From Megamerina dolium (lineage: Eukaryota > Arthropoda > Insecta > Diptera > Megamerinidae): a stretch of DNA of 64,000 nt. Positions 34,620 through 60,709 of the stretch are shown here, one piece after another (within the stretch, counting starts at the first letter, position 1; each line of letters starts with the position of its first letter). The notes beneath the pieces are model-generated. The model was not told the origin of the DNA, ran no database searches, and was given only the letters and a program-made list of their open reading frames with translations. Both the position numbers and the translations under genes were made by a program. The DNA is taken from contig OY978526.1 in the NCBI GenBank assembly GCA_963854835.1, forward strand, positions 94,397,904 through 94,461,903, written 5' to 3'.

Positions 34620-34797
34620 AGTAATGCCGTGGTTATACTACCATTCAATTGAATGCTAATGAAAAAAATTCTTATTGGTTTCAATACAAAATGAAAAATG
34701 AACATATGTAAGCCAATCAGTTCTAATTGCTGTTCTCAGACGAATTTCACCAGTGTAGCCTTACACAATTTCATATAGAGAAAAAGAAAATGTGAGA
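34620..34797. repeat. Dispersed repeat (partner 61515-61710)
   Basis: Shares CCGTGGTTATA, TTTCAATACAAAATGA, AATGAACATATG, CAATCAGTTCT and AATTTCACCAGT with 61515-61710 in the same order and orientation. Family unknown. Confidence 0.8.
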
Positions 34798-35064
34798 AAT
34801 ATATATATATACATAGAGATTATGGTAGTAGTAATTTTATATGGGAAATCTACTTGTTCAAAACTAGATTTGAGTTATAATCTCAAAAATGAGATAATCT
34901 CGTATGTGTTTGTGGCCGATTGCTGTTCAACTAAAGTTTGTTATGTTCACGGGTTTTTGGATCTTCAATCACAGAGACGATTTGGGGAGAAAAACTTAAA
35001 CTAGTAATAAGAAAGACCTTACGTTTTGTTATTGAGTTGCAAAAAATAAAACGCCCGCGTAAAT

Positions 35065-35100
35065 CCAGATCATGTACGGTAAAGCCTGTACATGATCTGG
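35065..35100. repeat. Hairpin with perfect 13-bp arms
   Basis: CCAGATCATGTAC at 35065-35077 pairs perfectly with 35088-35100 across a 10-base loop. No U-tract or other terminator-like context. Confidence 0.85.
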
Positions 35101-35457
35101 AATGCGAATGAACGTCGGCTACCACAAGAACTTGTATTTGTTTATCTCGTCTTAATATATATAAAATAAAAAAAAGTAAAGGTTAAAACCTCTTTATAAA
35201 AAAGTGTAAATTAAATGTAAGTTTTTTTGTTCTTAACTTTAAAACCTAAAGGCTGAAACGTCTTTATATGAAGCAACTTACCTTTGATTTAGAAAAGACG
35301 CTAAAATATATAAAATGCGATGAATAAACAAATAAACAAAAATAAGTAACACGGAGTAAGTGTTGCTATCATGCATTGTCGATACTTTTTCCTCTAAAAG
35401 TATCAAATGTTGCTCCTAAAAGGTTCTTATGCTCGTGCTTTCGCTCTCAATTTTCCA

Positions 35458-36330
35458 GTTTACGACTTCCGCAAACAGACACGGTACGGTACAGTACGGT
35501 ATAATTCCGTACGACACGCGGTAACAATATACGCAAAGGCACTCAAACAAACGTGGTACGCTATAGTGCGGTACAACGAGAACCATTGCTACCATGTAAG
35601 CTTAAATTGCCAGCTCATACACCATTTTGAAACACATTCCTCTTCTTAAAATTATAGTTATTAATTTGATTTTCACATTTGACACATCAAGCTCTGTGAA
35701 CATATTATTGCTATTATCAGCACTTCTCGGTGAAAAAAAACAGAAAGTATGAGTATGCTCATTTAACCTGCAAATTTCTGTTTTGGAAAAAGATGGGATC
35801 ACGAAATAAATATGAGAAGAAATGAAGATTAAACTCATTCATTCGTTCAGTTCATCAGCTAATTTTTTTTTCGAATCTTATCTTTTATATGTACGTATAT
35901 TTCTATATTCAGGATATTTTAAATTGTATTCACGTATGCATTAACGTATTTGAAAAATAACAAATGTAAAAGTTAAACTTTATGTTACTTACTCTGTGAG
36001 AAACAAAGCTAAAGAATATTACATTTATGACCATAAATATATTACGAGCATTTTTTAAACTCACGTTTTTATAAAGGAAAAGGTAAAATTTTTAATCTAT
36101 AAAACTTTTGTAAATAAAATATGTGGTAGAAATCTAGCTTTAAATTGCAACTCTGCTTACGATATATGTGCTTGGATGTCAACTATGCATACTGTGGTAT
36201 AGTTTTGTACCGCGTTGCACCGCAGTGTACCGCATTTATAATACCGCGGCTGTTTGAGTGCTCTGGTATTTGATACTGCATATCGTACGGGATTACACCG
36301 CACTGTACCTTACCGCGTCTGTTTACATTG
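35458..36330. mobile_element. Inverted-repeat element with GGTAC-rich arms
   Basis: The left arm (about 35470-35600) and right arm (about 36185-36325) are imperfect inverted copies, beginning CAAACAGACACGGTACGG and, on the other strand, TAAACAGACGCGGTAAGG. Each arm repeats GCGGTAC-like units. The central 600 bases are AT-rich with no coding frame of note. This looks like a foldback or MITE-type transposon; no target duplication could be assigned. Confidence 0.6.
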
Positions 36331-36383
36331 AAAACAAAAATTACGCGTGGCGCAGTTGAGACCGTCAACATAACAGCCGCCTA

Positions 36384-36399
36384 AACGATCGCGATCGTT
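36384..36399. repeat. Perfect 16-bp palindrome
   Basis: AACGATCGCGATCGTT is its own reverse complement. It lies between the GGTAC-armed element and the 45-bp-TIR element. Confidence 0.9.
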
Positions 36400-36415
36400 C
36401 ATTTCACAATTACAT

Positions 36416-36783
36416 TGCTGGGGGAGTTGTTGTTGTTGCAACACAAAACACTTCCTTTCCATTTTTATATATCATTATATTGTTGATCAACTCCCTCCGT
36501 ATTAAAGCAGTGCGCGAATTTTCCTTCCCGACCATAATTATATATATTTAATTTTAAATATCTTTAATAAAATGTTAAACAACTTAAATATTGAATTATA
36601 AAAAGTTGAAATTAAAATTAATTACTCAATTTCCCATATCTCGATTCCCTTTAATATAATAAATAGATTTAATGTTAAGCAAGAATTTAAAATTAGTGCT
36701 AAACATTGTTTAAATATATACAATAAATATATAAAAGTGAAAAGGAAGTGTTTTGTGTTGCAACAACAACAACTCCCCCAGCA
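36416..36783. mobile_element. MITE-like element with 45-bp near-perfect TIRs
   Basis: The first 45 bases (starting TGCTGGGGGAGTTGTTGTTG) match the reverse complement of the last 45 (36739-36783) with about one mismatch; the 278-base core is AT-rich with no coding capacity. Flanks show no clear target duplication. Could alternatively be a locally duplicated inverted segment. Confidence 0.65.
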
Positions 36784-37062
36784 CCGTCATCAACACCTCT
36801 GCCGCCACCACGACTTGTAGGCAAGTGCACCACATCGCAGCAAGCCCACCGGCATTCACTCGCTCTACGCTGAAACAAATATTATTCCCCTTAAAAAAGA
36901 AATGTTCGTTTGCTTAAGTATTTATCACTATAAAATACAATCGAAAATTAGCTGAAGTGAGAAAAATCGAATTTTTAATCGATTACGAACATATTTTCCA
37001 AACTCTAGAGACGATCGAGTTAATTTGAATTAAAGCCTCACAAATACAAATTTAAAATTCAT

Positions 37063-37263
37063 AGTTCAACTAGCTACCGACGTAAAACCGCAGACCGTGA
37101 AAGCTGACACGATCTATCTTATGCGATTGTTGTGTTTACGAAAACTCATCACCGGATGACGGTGATGTAGCCGCTGCTCGTAGCGGAGAGAATCAAATGC
37201 AATTTTGTATATTCTTACGTATGGCAAGTATGTACGGGCGCTACGTCGGTAGCTAGTTGAACC
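37063..37263. mobile_element. Small inverted-repeat element, about 200 bp
   Basis: GTTCAACTAGCTACCGACGT at the left end (from 37064) matches the reverse complement of 37243-37262. The interior is too short to code. Target duplication is ambiguous (AT or CAT). Confidence 0.6.
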
Positions 37264-37437
37264 ATCACCCTCACAGACGAAGAACTTGTGCACTTACTAA
37301 ACAGTTGATTTTTTTGTCAACTGATTATGGTTGGTAATTGCGCTGTTGGCACTAAACCATATTTTAATTAAAAAAAACGCATATTTAATTTATTATTCGT
37401 TCTTTTATCTCCCCTCCGAGTCATACAAGACCCGATA

Positions 37438-37640
37438 GTTAGTTATTCATCGAAACGAATGTCAACAAAAAGAAATAGGCGATAATCAGAACAAGCGAAG
37501 GAGAAAGAAAGAGAAGAATCTCGACTATGATAAAGAAAGATTCTGCAGTGTTGCCACAGAGTATAAATAGGCCTAGTTGTTGACAGATTAAGCAATTCGA
37601 CTTTGAAAGTGATAGAGGTAACATAACACCATTTAATTTA
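37438..37640 (+). repeat. gypsy LTR fragment
   Basis: Shares ATCGAAACGAATGTCAACAA-type sequence, AGAAATAGGCGATAA, GAGTATAAATA and GTGATAGAGGTAACATAACA with the LTR downstream of the gypsy integrase at 54328-54945 and with 56900-57225. No internal gypsy sequence is attached. Confidence 0.75.
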
Positions 37641-38009
37641 TTGGTCCTTATTATTGCCATTGTATTTCTTGCTATATCCTACCAGTTGTATTAACCACGA
37701 TGTCATAGCATCGATTGGTTAGGTCCACTCCTATCTGGTTGTGCCCTGCCTATGGAACGGGGGAAGTAGGAAGCCGTTTTCTTCCATTAACATTTCCGCT
37801 TTGCGTATGAAGTTGAGAATGTCCAGCAATAAAAAAAAGGGTTTTATAACTACAGCACTATTGATATTTGTTTTTATTTTGTTTTGATTGTCTTTTTTGT
37901 GTCGTGACGTAAATATAATTCGTTAAAAAGTAAATGTAAGTCAATTTACATTGGATAATATGAGTAAGTGTGAATTAAATCAATTTATATCCTTATAATT
38001 GGAAATATT

Positions 38010-38176
38010 TTGTTCATTTCAAGAAATATAGTAGTCTCCCGCAAAAAGGCATCACATTTTGGGACCAAGTTCTATGGATTTACATTTGAACCCACCGCTG
38101 CAACATCAACACAAAATATGAACGTTCCTGTACCACTGGGTAAGGAGTATGAAGCTGTTAATAATAATGGAAAACG
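38010..38176 (+). other. Possible orphan coding exon, unidentified
   Basis: An open frame reads SRKKASHFGTKFYGFTFEP and continues to about VNNNGK, ending at a GTATGT donor-like site; TAG precedes the SRKK segment. A further acidic stretch (SESESDTDDE) can be read just right of it at about 38226-38260, next to the mariner relic. Composition looks more protein-like than the surroundings, but I do not recognise the protein and the joining phase is unclear. It may be a relic of a transposed gene. Confidence 0.25.
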
Positions 38177-38249
38177 TATGTATATTGCCACTAGTATAAC
38201 AGCTACATATGCATATTGATCTCTAAGCGAGTCGGAAAGTGACACTGAC

Positions 38250-38920
38250 GATGAAATGTTGAAATTCTCGACTGATTTATTGGTATTCTCCATGAAGGTA
38301 TGTACACTTTTGCATGCGCTCAAACCAATTGTCGAAGCACTTTTGCCACTCCGACTGAGACACCTCCAAAATATGGTTTTTGTTGAGTTTGGAAGACCCA
38401 CACGGTCGATTGCAGTTTTGTTTCGGGGTCATACGCATATATCCATGATTCGTGATCGTCGCGATCTTATAAATGCCTTCCGAATCACAGCGATCGAATT
38501 TTTTCATCATTTCTTTGCACCAATCAACACGAGCTTTTTTTTTGAGGGATTGATAAATTATGCGGGATCCAACGAGAACAAATCTTTCTGACAATTAAGT
38601 GTTCATGCAATATCGAATGCACGGAGGAGGAACTAATGCCCAAGGATGCCTCTATCTCACGGTATGTCACATAACGACCTTTCATTATCAGTTCACGCAC
38701 AGCATCGATGGTTTCTGGCACAATGACCGATTTTGGACGACCTTCACGAAATTCGTCCTGGAGCAAACGGCGACCACGCTTGAGTTCGTTAAACCAGTTA
38801 TAAATTGTCTTGAGGGTCGCTGTTTTATCGCTAAATGCCGCATGAAGACGACCGAAACACAGTTGTTGAGATATTTCACGTCGAAAATCGTAAAATACAC
38901 ACAATACACAACTGCAAGCA
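38250..38920 (-). mobile_element. mariner deletion derivative
   Basis: The minus strand reads the transposase N-terminus (FYDFRREISQQLCF, DEFREGRPKSVIV, YREIEASLGIS, ILHEHL) and the start of the catalytic domain. It then jumps from KQNCNRPCGS straight to SQSEWQKCFDNWFERM near the C-terminus, losing the second and third catalytic blocks. Same family as 6751-7740. Confidence 0.85.
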
Positions 38921-38969
38921 TTGTACTGTGGCTGTGCATATAAATGGCATGAATTGTGACGCATCTATA

Positions 38970-40270
38970 GCTATATTCTTTTGTAAGCTTGTTGCAAAAG
39001 AACACCAACTCGCTTATAATTTCCTTTTAATTACTTGGCAACGTTGGTGGTATAAATGGTTGTTTGTGAAAATTGTATACGAAATCAAAACAAATAAAGA
39101 AGAAATTCTGCGGAATGGTAAAAATATTCATTTATTTAAAATAAATTTTTATTTGCACTTACTTTATTTTGCTTCGTTTTGTTTATATTTACAATAATTT
39201 GACGTGTAATTGCCATTTTCCAAGCACATTCCAGTGGCCTATTCACAATAGTGCCGTTTTTTTTTTACGTTGCAACCCTATAACCCAGGTCGCTTAAAAT
39301 AAACGAACTCGCTTATTTTTGTTGTTGCTTTGCATGCAATTCGATAAAGAAGCAAGTGTTCTTTTGCAAATCGTGTGCAAAAGAACGCAGCTTATATTAA
39401 AAATAACAAATACCCATAGAGATATATAATAAACATCATTTTTATTAATTTGCACAATGTTTGGTGGGTGTAAATTTTACGTGGTGTAGATCAGGAGTGC
39501 CCAAAAGTTCCATATGGAAGTGCAAACACCAATACATATAAACTTTGTTATAAAAAGGGGAAAAAAATTACTTGAATATGTACACTGAAAAAAAAATAGA
39601 ATTTCATTTTGTACAAAGTTATCTGCAATGAAAAAGCAACCAAGGAAACAAAATTACAATTATCCAAATTTATGTCTAGGACAGTTGTAGAAAATTTTAA
39701 TGAAGCTTCCAATGCTCAGAATAATAAGAACAATAAAACACGCACCGGTTTTTCTCAGTGCTTCTCAATAGAAATATAAGAAATTAAAAAGGACAAGATT
39801 GTTTGTGTATTTCGTACTTCTTTGTATGGAGTGCTGTGAGTGCATATGAGAATGCACAGCCTATGCCTAAGTGCATTTACAAAAACAAAAGCGCTGCAAG
39901 TGCATCTAGGCGAGGGCATCTATGATGTAAATTATAATTTTAGCCGTCGATGTGCATTTTGCTATTCTTCGCTCATCATATGTATGCTTCATATAATATC
40001 ATTTAAATTCCTTGTGACTGTTAAATTAATAATGATACATAACAATAGTATTTATGATATATTTAAATTCAATAAGGTTCAACTAAAATTATTTTTAGTT
40101 TCTTTTTATTTCTATTTTCTATCTTATCGCTAGTAATTGTATAATGTGTAAAAGTTGTAGACATTGCGTTACAATTATGTCTACTAGTATAATATCCCGT
40201 AGTCGTCATTCATAGTGACATTATTGTAATAATAAAATAAGGGATTTAATAATTATTTTTATAATAATAT
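38970..40270. other. Intergenic DNA downstream of the TMCC gene
   Basis: AT-rich; contains dispersed repeat copy B at 39490-39770. Short frames here show no similarity that I recognise. Confidence 0.5.
39490..39770. repeat. Dispersed repeat, copy B (partner 335-620)
   Basis: See the matching motif order at 335-620. Here the repeat is not followed by Tc1-like coding sequence. Confidence 0.75.
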
Positions 40271-40271
40271 T

Positions 40272-55291
<15,020 letters not shown>

Positions 55292-56265
55292 TTTGTTAAT
55301 ATTTGTCTTTTAATTGTGCATATTCTTTCTGCAATTTTATGGAATGCAGCTTTTGCTTTGAAATTGTGAATGTTCTTTTAAATATTGAATGGTTTTACCT
55401 ATACGTAGCAAAAGAGCTATTTCATTCTTTATAAAATTACACAGGAACCTGAAAAAGAGAGAAAACAGATTACGTTAATTGGTTTTAATAATGTTGATTA
55501 AGCGCTGAAACAACAACAACAAATATTTAACTACTTATAAGTGTTCTAAACAGAACAATGTTTACAAATAAAATATGTGTATTTTAATAAGCTTCACAAA
55601 TCTTCAGTAAAACTGTTAAATTCACGGGAACCATGGTTTTTGCATTGAACGTCCCTTTTGACATAAACACTAAAGTAAATGAAAAAAAAAATGTTTAAAA
55701 AAAAGGCCAGCCTTTTCAACATTTAATAAACAGTTTATACTTTATTTTTAACATATATGCTTGCAAGTTTAGCAATTGAAGCATATATTAGGTACTAATA
55801 TATGAGAAAATATTTTCATAAAAGAATTAATTATATTATTACAAAAATTAAATCAATCAAGTTTTTACAACTAAATATGAGAATTTAGAAGAGCGACAAA
55901 CTATTTTAACATTCTACAAAAACAGCTTTTTTCTGAAAATTTATTGTAACTATTTCCTCTTCATCAGATGAATTGCATGAGCTAATATTTAAATGTATAT
56001 CACGAGAGTCTAACTGTTAATGCCGTCAGTCGATGCAACCTGGCACCCCTTTCTCTCTCTCTCTCTCTTTATATTCTCTTAGGTTCTTATTTGCTATTTT
56101 TTAACATTCTTACATATTTTTTCTATTAAGTTAACACCGTAACTCTAATGTTAGTACTGTCAAAAGCAGAACTTTTCATGATGTCACTTTTGTTGTGACA
56201 TCGGACTGCGTAGACATGTTGCTCTGCATTAAAGCAAATATCGTGCAAAAAACCGCAAGGTAAGT
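55292..56265. other. Sequence upstream of the TMCC start
   Basis: May hold 5' UTR and promoter of the TMCC gene; a CT microsatellite lies at about 56050-56070. No coding or transposon motif recognised. Confidence 0.4.
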
Positions 56266-56269
56266 CTTC

Positions 56270-56480
56270 AGGTAAGTAATATTGAGTTTATTTCAAAGTG
56301 GCAGTAAATCGTTGGAAAAACGTCTTCAAATTTTTATGTCTATTTTTGACCCCCTGAGATTCCTTGCAGCCCATACCATAATGTTAAAAATACTGCTTCA
56401 GAACACATGGCGTCGCTCAACGAGCTATTATATGATAAATGGTCCTATTGGAGATCCTCGTTGCTACTGGGGTAATCTAC
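56270..56480 (+). pseudogene. BEL/Pao pol fragment
   Basis: Reads LEKRLQIFMSIFDPLRFLAA then LKILLQNTWR, the conserved block between RT and RNase H of BEL/Pao elements. Only this block is present. Confidence 0.75.
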
Positions 56481-56899
56481 AATACATAGTACAAGTACGT
56501 CGTTGTGGGCTGGTGCTTAAACCCACGGCTACAGTCAATGAGAAGGTTTTACACTTACTGACTTAAGTTAAATACGTATTTGTGGAAGAACGGTGTTGCA
56601 TCTTCCACTGGAAGAGCAAATGTGTTGTTCGCACATTATTGTCGTACATGAGCCATTTTCATCGCCCGTAATCATTCGCTTGAGAAATGGTTCGATTTCA
56701 TTCCGTTTTAGCAGTGAATCACAAATGGAAATTCGGTGATAACTGTTTGACTGTTTGGTGATAAATGCCTAGTTCCCTAACTCGGGCTTGCTCGATGTTT
56801 TTTCGTGATTCCATAGACTTTTTCAATATTTGGTCGACCAGAGTCCCTAACATCAAAATTATCGAAAACGAGTAAACCACTTCAGTATCGATGGTTGGG

Positions 56900-57225
56900 T
56901 ATTTATCAGTAATTTTGAATGGCACGAATAATGGCAGCATCGAAACGAATATCAACAAAAAGAGATAGTCAATAACCAGAACGAGCCAATGAGAAAGAAA
57001 GAGAAGAAACTCCACTACGATAAAGGAAGATTCTGACAAGATTGTTGAATTCCGAAAGTGATCCAGGCAACATCACACGATAGCAAGTTAGAGTGATTGT
57101 AAATTGTTGATTAAAAAAATGTTTGTTGTATGTCCGTAGTACAAAATAAGTGTTGCAATTAATATTGACAGAATCCAGAGATCGAACAGGGTTGATTTGA
57201 GTAGAATTAAACGTTCACGTTAAAC
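56900..57225 (+). repeat. gypsy LTR fragment
   Basis: Shares TTGAATGGCACGAATAATGG, CAACAAAAAGAGATAG, CACACGATAGCAAGTTA and the terminal GATCGAACAGGGTTGAT with 54328-54945. Followed by a leader-like stretch, so it could be a 5' LTR. Confidence 0.75.
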
Positions 57226-57239
57226 GGAATTCATGAAAA

Positions 57240-57600
57240 CTATGATTCAACTACAACAACAGCAACTGCAAGGAATAAATTTGAAGCTCTAAGAAACAGA
57301 AAGTGAAACCTCAGCTCACCAAAAAAAAAAGCTATGGGAGAATTCCAGAAATGGAAATACAAGAACATTCAGCTCGCCAAGAACACGTCATCGAAAATAT
57401 ACAAAAAGGAAGTGAGGTTAGATTTCAGGAAATTTCCGGAGCCAATAATGAATGGTTCCAGAAAAAAATCGTGGCAGCTACCAATTACTGATGGACACAC
57501 TATGCGCAAATATGGGAACGAATATAAGAGTCAATTGCATCGCGTGTGGAACGTAGTAATGAGAGCCTTCAGAATTTCCCTTCAGACATTCAGCTAAGCG
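57240..57600 (+). other. Possible gypsy leader/gag start, degraded
   Basis: Two short overlapping frames (57303-57491 and 57334-57597) follow the LTR-like fragment. They are Lys/Glu-rich, and their content (QEHVIENIQKGSEV) shows no motif I can name. Position after an LTR suggests gag; sequence alone does not prove it. Confidence 0.3.
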
Positions 57601-60510
57601 CTCATCTAGCGACCTCTGGTAATTCGAAAGACTTCATCGAGAAAATAAAAGTAGAGGCAATTATTGACAGATGAATATGCATGCATACTTTTGTATTTTG
57701 GCCTTTAAAGATGCTTCATTTGATACATATTTCAACTCTGTAGCTAGCGTAGTTTAGAAAATAAAAGGTATCATACATACAAGTGAAACTAATAAAAGCG
57801 CTATAAAATAAAAATAAAGAAGGGCTATACAGGTGTTAAAAATATAAGTTTTAACCTATAAAAAAATATATATTATTTTAAAGGTCATAGGATTACCTTG
57901 CAATGGTATATAAAAAATATTTTTAAAGAATTTGTATATATTCTAAATATATTTTATTATGATCATACTTTCGCTGCACCAAAAGTGCATAGAGGAAAAG
58001 TGATGACAGTCATGATCATAGCGGTAGACGTAGATAATGGAATTAAGGAAAAATAAGATGAAAAAGTTAATTTAAATCCGAAAATACAGTTGGTTGGTGG
58101 GCCTATAAGGGGTATTTTTTTGTAATCGCAAATTTGAACTTTGACCTTGAGTTACGCCTTATATGGGCGTTGCCTCCAACAAATTCCTTTCACAACAATA
58201 AGAGCTATCCGAGGCAATTTTTAATTCTTTTTTCCTAAGGAGGTCATATTCTGCACTTGTTCCGAAACCTTCATGGTGAGACTGCATTTAAGGCCATATG
58301 GATCGATTTCCAAAAGTGACACAGGCCGTAGTAGCAGCCTTGTCAGATACAACTAGCGAATTTACAAGAATACCAACTCATATATTGAGTAAACATATTT
58401 TTCAAGAGGCATGTATTTTTAATATTTACTTACAGTTAGTTGTATCTAAACTCTAATATTTCCAACATTGCGCATACCTGTTCTTTGTATCATAAGGTGG
58501 ACGAGAATTCCAATGCCACTATGGAATGACTACGATCTTTACAAATGTTAAAGAAATTTACACCTTTTAAACTTCTTACACACATTTAACACAAAGATAA
58601 CACTACTACAGAAAACACCGCAAATAAGCGAATATTTAATGCTTATAATGAATAACATATGAGACGGTCATAAAGAAATGGTAACCGGGTTTTTATGGAA
58701 TAATTCATCGACACGTATATATCACATCTGATATAATATGTAGGAAATATCTTTCTCCGTCGTTTTTACTTAGATACTTTGTATTATTTCAAGTCACCAT
58801 TGTTAATCCTAATATTAATAATTATGACACGCATATTTTTACATTCGCACCCCAAATACTGAAGTAAGAGTATATCATGCTACACGAAAAACCAATCTTG
58901 AAAAATGTTGGTTGAATTAGTAATATAATGTTCATACAACAAATCAACAAGTACTTGCTTTAAAATTTATTTGCCCATTTGCTTATGCTGTTATACACAA
59001 AATGATTAAAGTATGCACAACAACTCGGTTCCAACCGATTTTTATACATTATTTGCACTATTTGGCCGGGCTCTGGCTAAGGCATAACTTCCCACTCCCG
59101 ACCACTTCAAAATATATTATTTGACTGATCTAGGGTATGATTAAGAAGGTGGTGTTCCTAGGACAGCAACACAGGTTAGAATAAACAGCAACAATATTAA
59201 ACAGATTGGCTGCGACTGCGACATTGCAAAAACTGTTAACACTTAGATAACATGCATTTCTAAGCTAGTCGAACGAACTGACTTCAACAACACAACATTG
59301 GAACACGACACCATTGGTGCAGTAGTCAACTTCAAATTATTATAATTTGCGCAGATTAGCATTCGTGTTACAAAGTACCCATGCCCATATATTTTGTATG
59401 AACTCTCCCGAAATATGTCACGGGACTTTTGGAATAAATCAGCTTGAGCTTATTATTTATTCTTAATTCTTATTTCTAAAGTTTCAAATTTGATATTATA
59501 CTCACATACTTAGGCTTAGCTACTCATTAGCTTTTTGTTCTTATTGCATTTGCATTTCACTTCAATAAATTGACCCAAATTCGTTCGATATCTCGATGCA
59601 CTACTATACCCTACTATATCAATGAGTTACTGTGCAGCAAAGTATTTACTATATTGAGTTATTAAAATTTGTTTACATTAATTTTTATTGTGTACATTAA
59701 AGCGGAAATTCTGTTTTATATTTACATTGTGTCAATTGCGTCAGTAGCATTGCTGACCCTATATTGGATATATTGTTACATTTTTATTTATCTCAATAAT
59801 AATTGAAACACTTACTTTGTACTAACTATATACAACAACAATTTATTTATTCAACTATGTACAATTTACAATCGTACGAAAAATTTGAGTATGCAGTTTT
59901 AGAGCCCATTGAATTTCAGTATAATAAAGTGTAAGTTTAAAGAAGCTGCGAATTACCGTTGATATTTGGAAATTCAACAACAAATCGTTAAACAAAAATA
60001 ATCGTTAAAAATCAACGGTAAGACTTAGCTATTTCCAACATGCACTTTATTACCCTAAAATAGACGGGATATAAAACTGCGTACTAGAAATGTTTCTAAA
60101 AAATCTGATTAAGAAGTTTAAAAATTTTTGAAAAAAATATTGAATTCGAATGTTAGTAGATTTGGTTGTAGAGCTAACTATATTTTTATAAAAAAATATG
60201 TAAAATGTTAGTTAATTAGAAACAATGCAATTATAACAAAAGCAAAGTTGTTGCCTTGATTTACACAATACTGTATGTATTTGACGTTACATCCAACCAT
60301 AAAATAAAATGTAAACAATGTTTGACGTTTCCTAGACGAAGCAAAAAAAAAAATGAAATCAATTGTTCTCCCGATACTACCTGTTCAATCTACCTTGGTG
60401 CAACCGATCTGAAAATTGCACATTCATTCGTGTCATTTAAATAATATAAAAGCTCTTTGCTTTACAAATAAATGAGTACAGCCTCTCTGAAAATTGTCAT
60501 CCAAACAAGG
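57601..60510. other. AT-rich intergenic DNA
   Basis: No gene seen. A short stretch at about 59805-59870 (CACTTACTTTGTACTAACTA) is close to 19850-19910 and marks another dispersed repeat. Confidence 0.5.
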
Positions 60511-60517
60511 GATTTGC

Positions 60518-60707
60518 ACATTCAAGACAATGTAACAACCCATGTGATACTTGAATGCTTCACTTGTCAAATGAACAATTCCATCCCCAATTCAGCTAAA
60601 ATTGATTAAATGCACTTAAAAAAATGCAAAAAGTGAAGTTAATCGATTTGGCAAGTGAAACATTCAAATATCATATGGTTTGTTACATTGTTTTGAATGT
60701 CTGAATG
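60518..60707. mobile_element. Foldback MITE, about 190 bp
   Basis: Arms of about 55 bases: CATTCAAGACAATGTAACAA at 60518 pairs with the reverse complement of the right arm ending near 60707; GAATGCTTCACTTG pairs with CAAGTGAAACATTC. The loop of about 70 bases is AT-rich. Confidence 0.75.
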
Positions 60708-60709
60708 TT

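Larger units (their letters stand above)
34207..35457. other. Intergenic DNA with short repeats
   Basis: Contains the dispersed repeat at 34620-34797 and a perfect-arm hairpin at 35065-35100. Otherwise AT-rich with no gene seen. Confidence 0.5.

Noticed and set aside
39840..40133. 97-codon plus-strand frame
   Set aside because: Low complexity, hydrophobic and AT-driven; lies in the 3' flank of the TMCC gene with no supporting motif.
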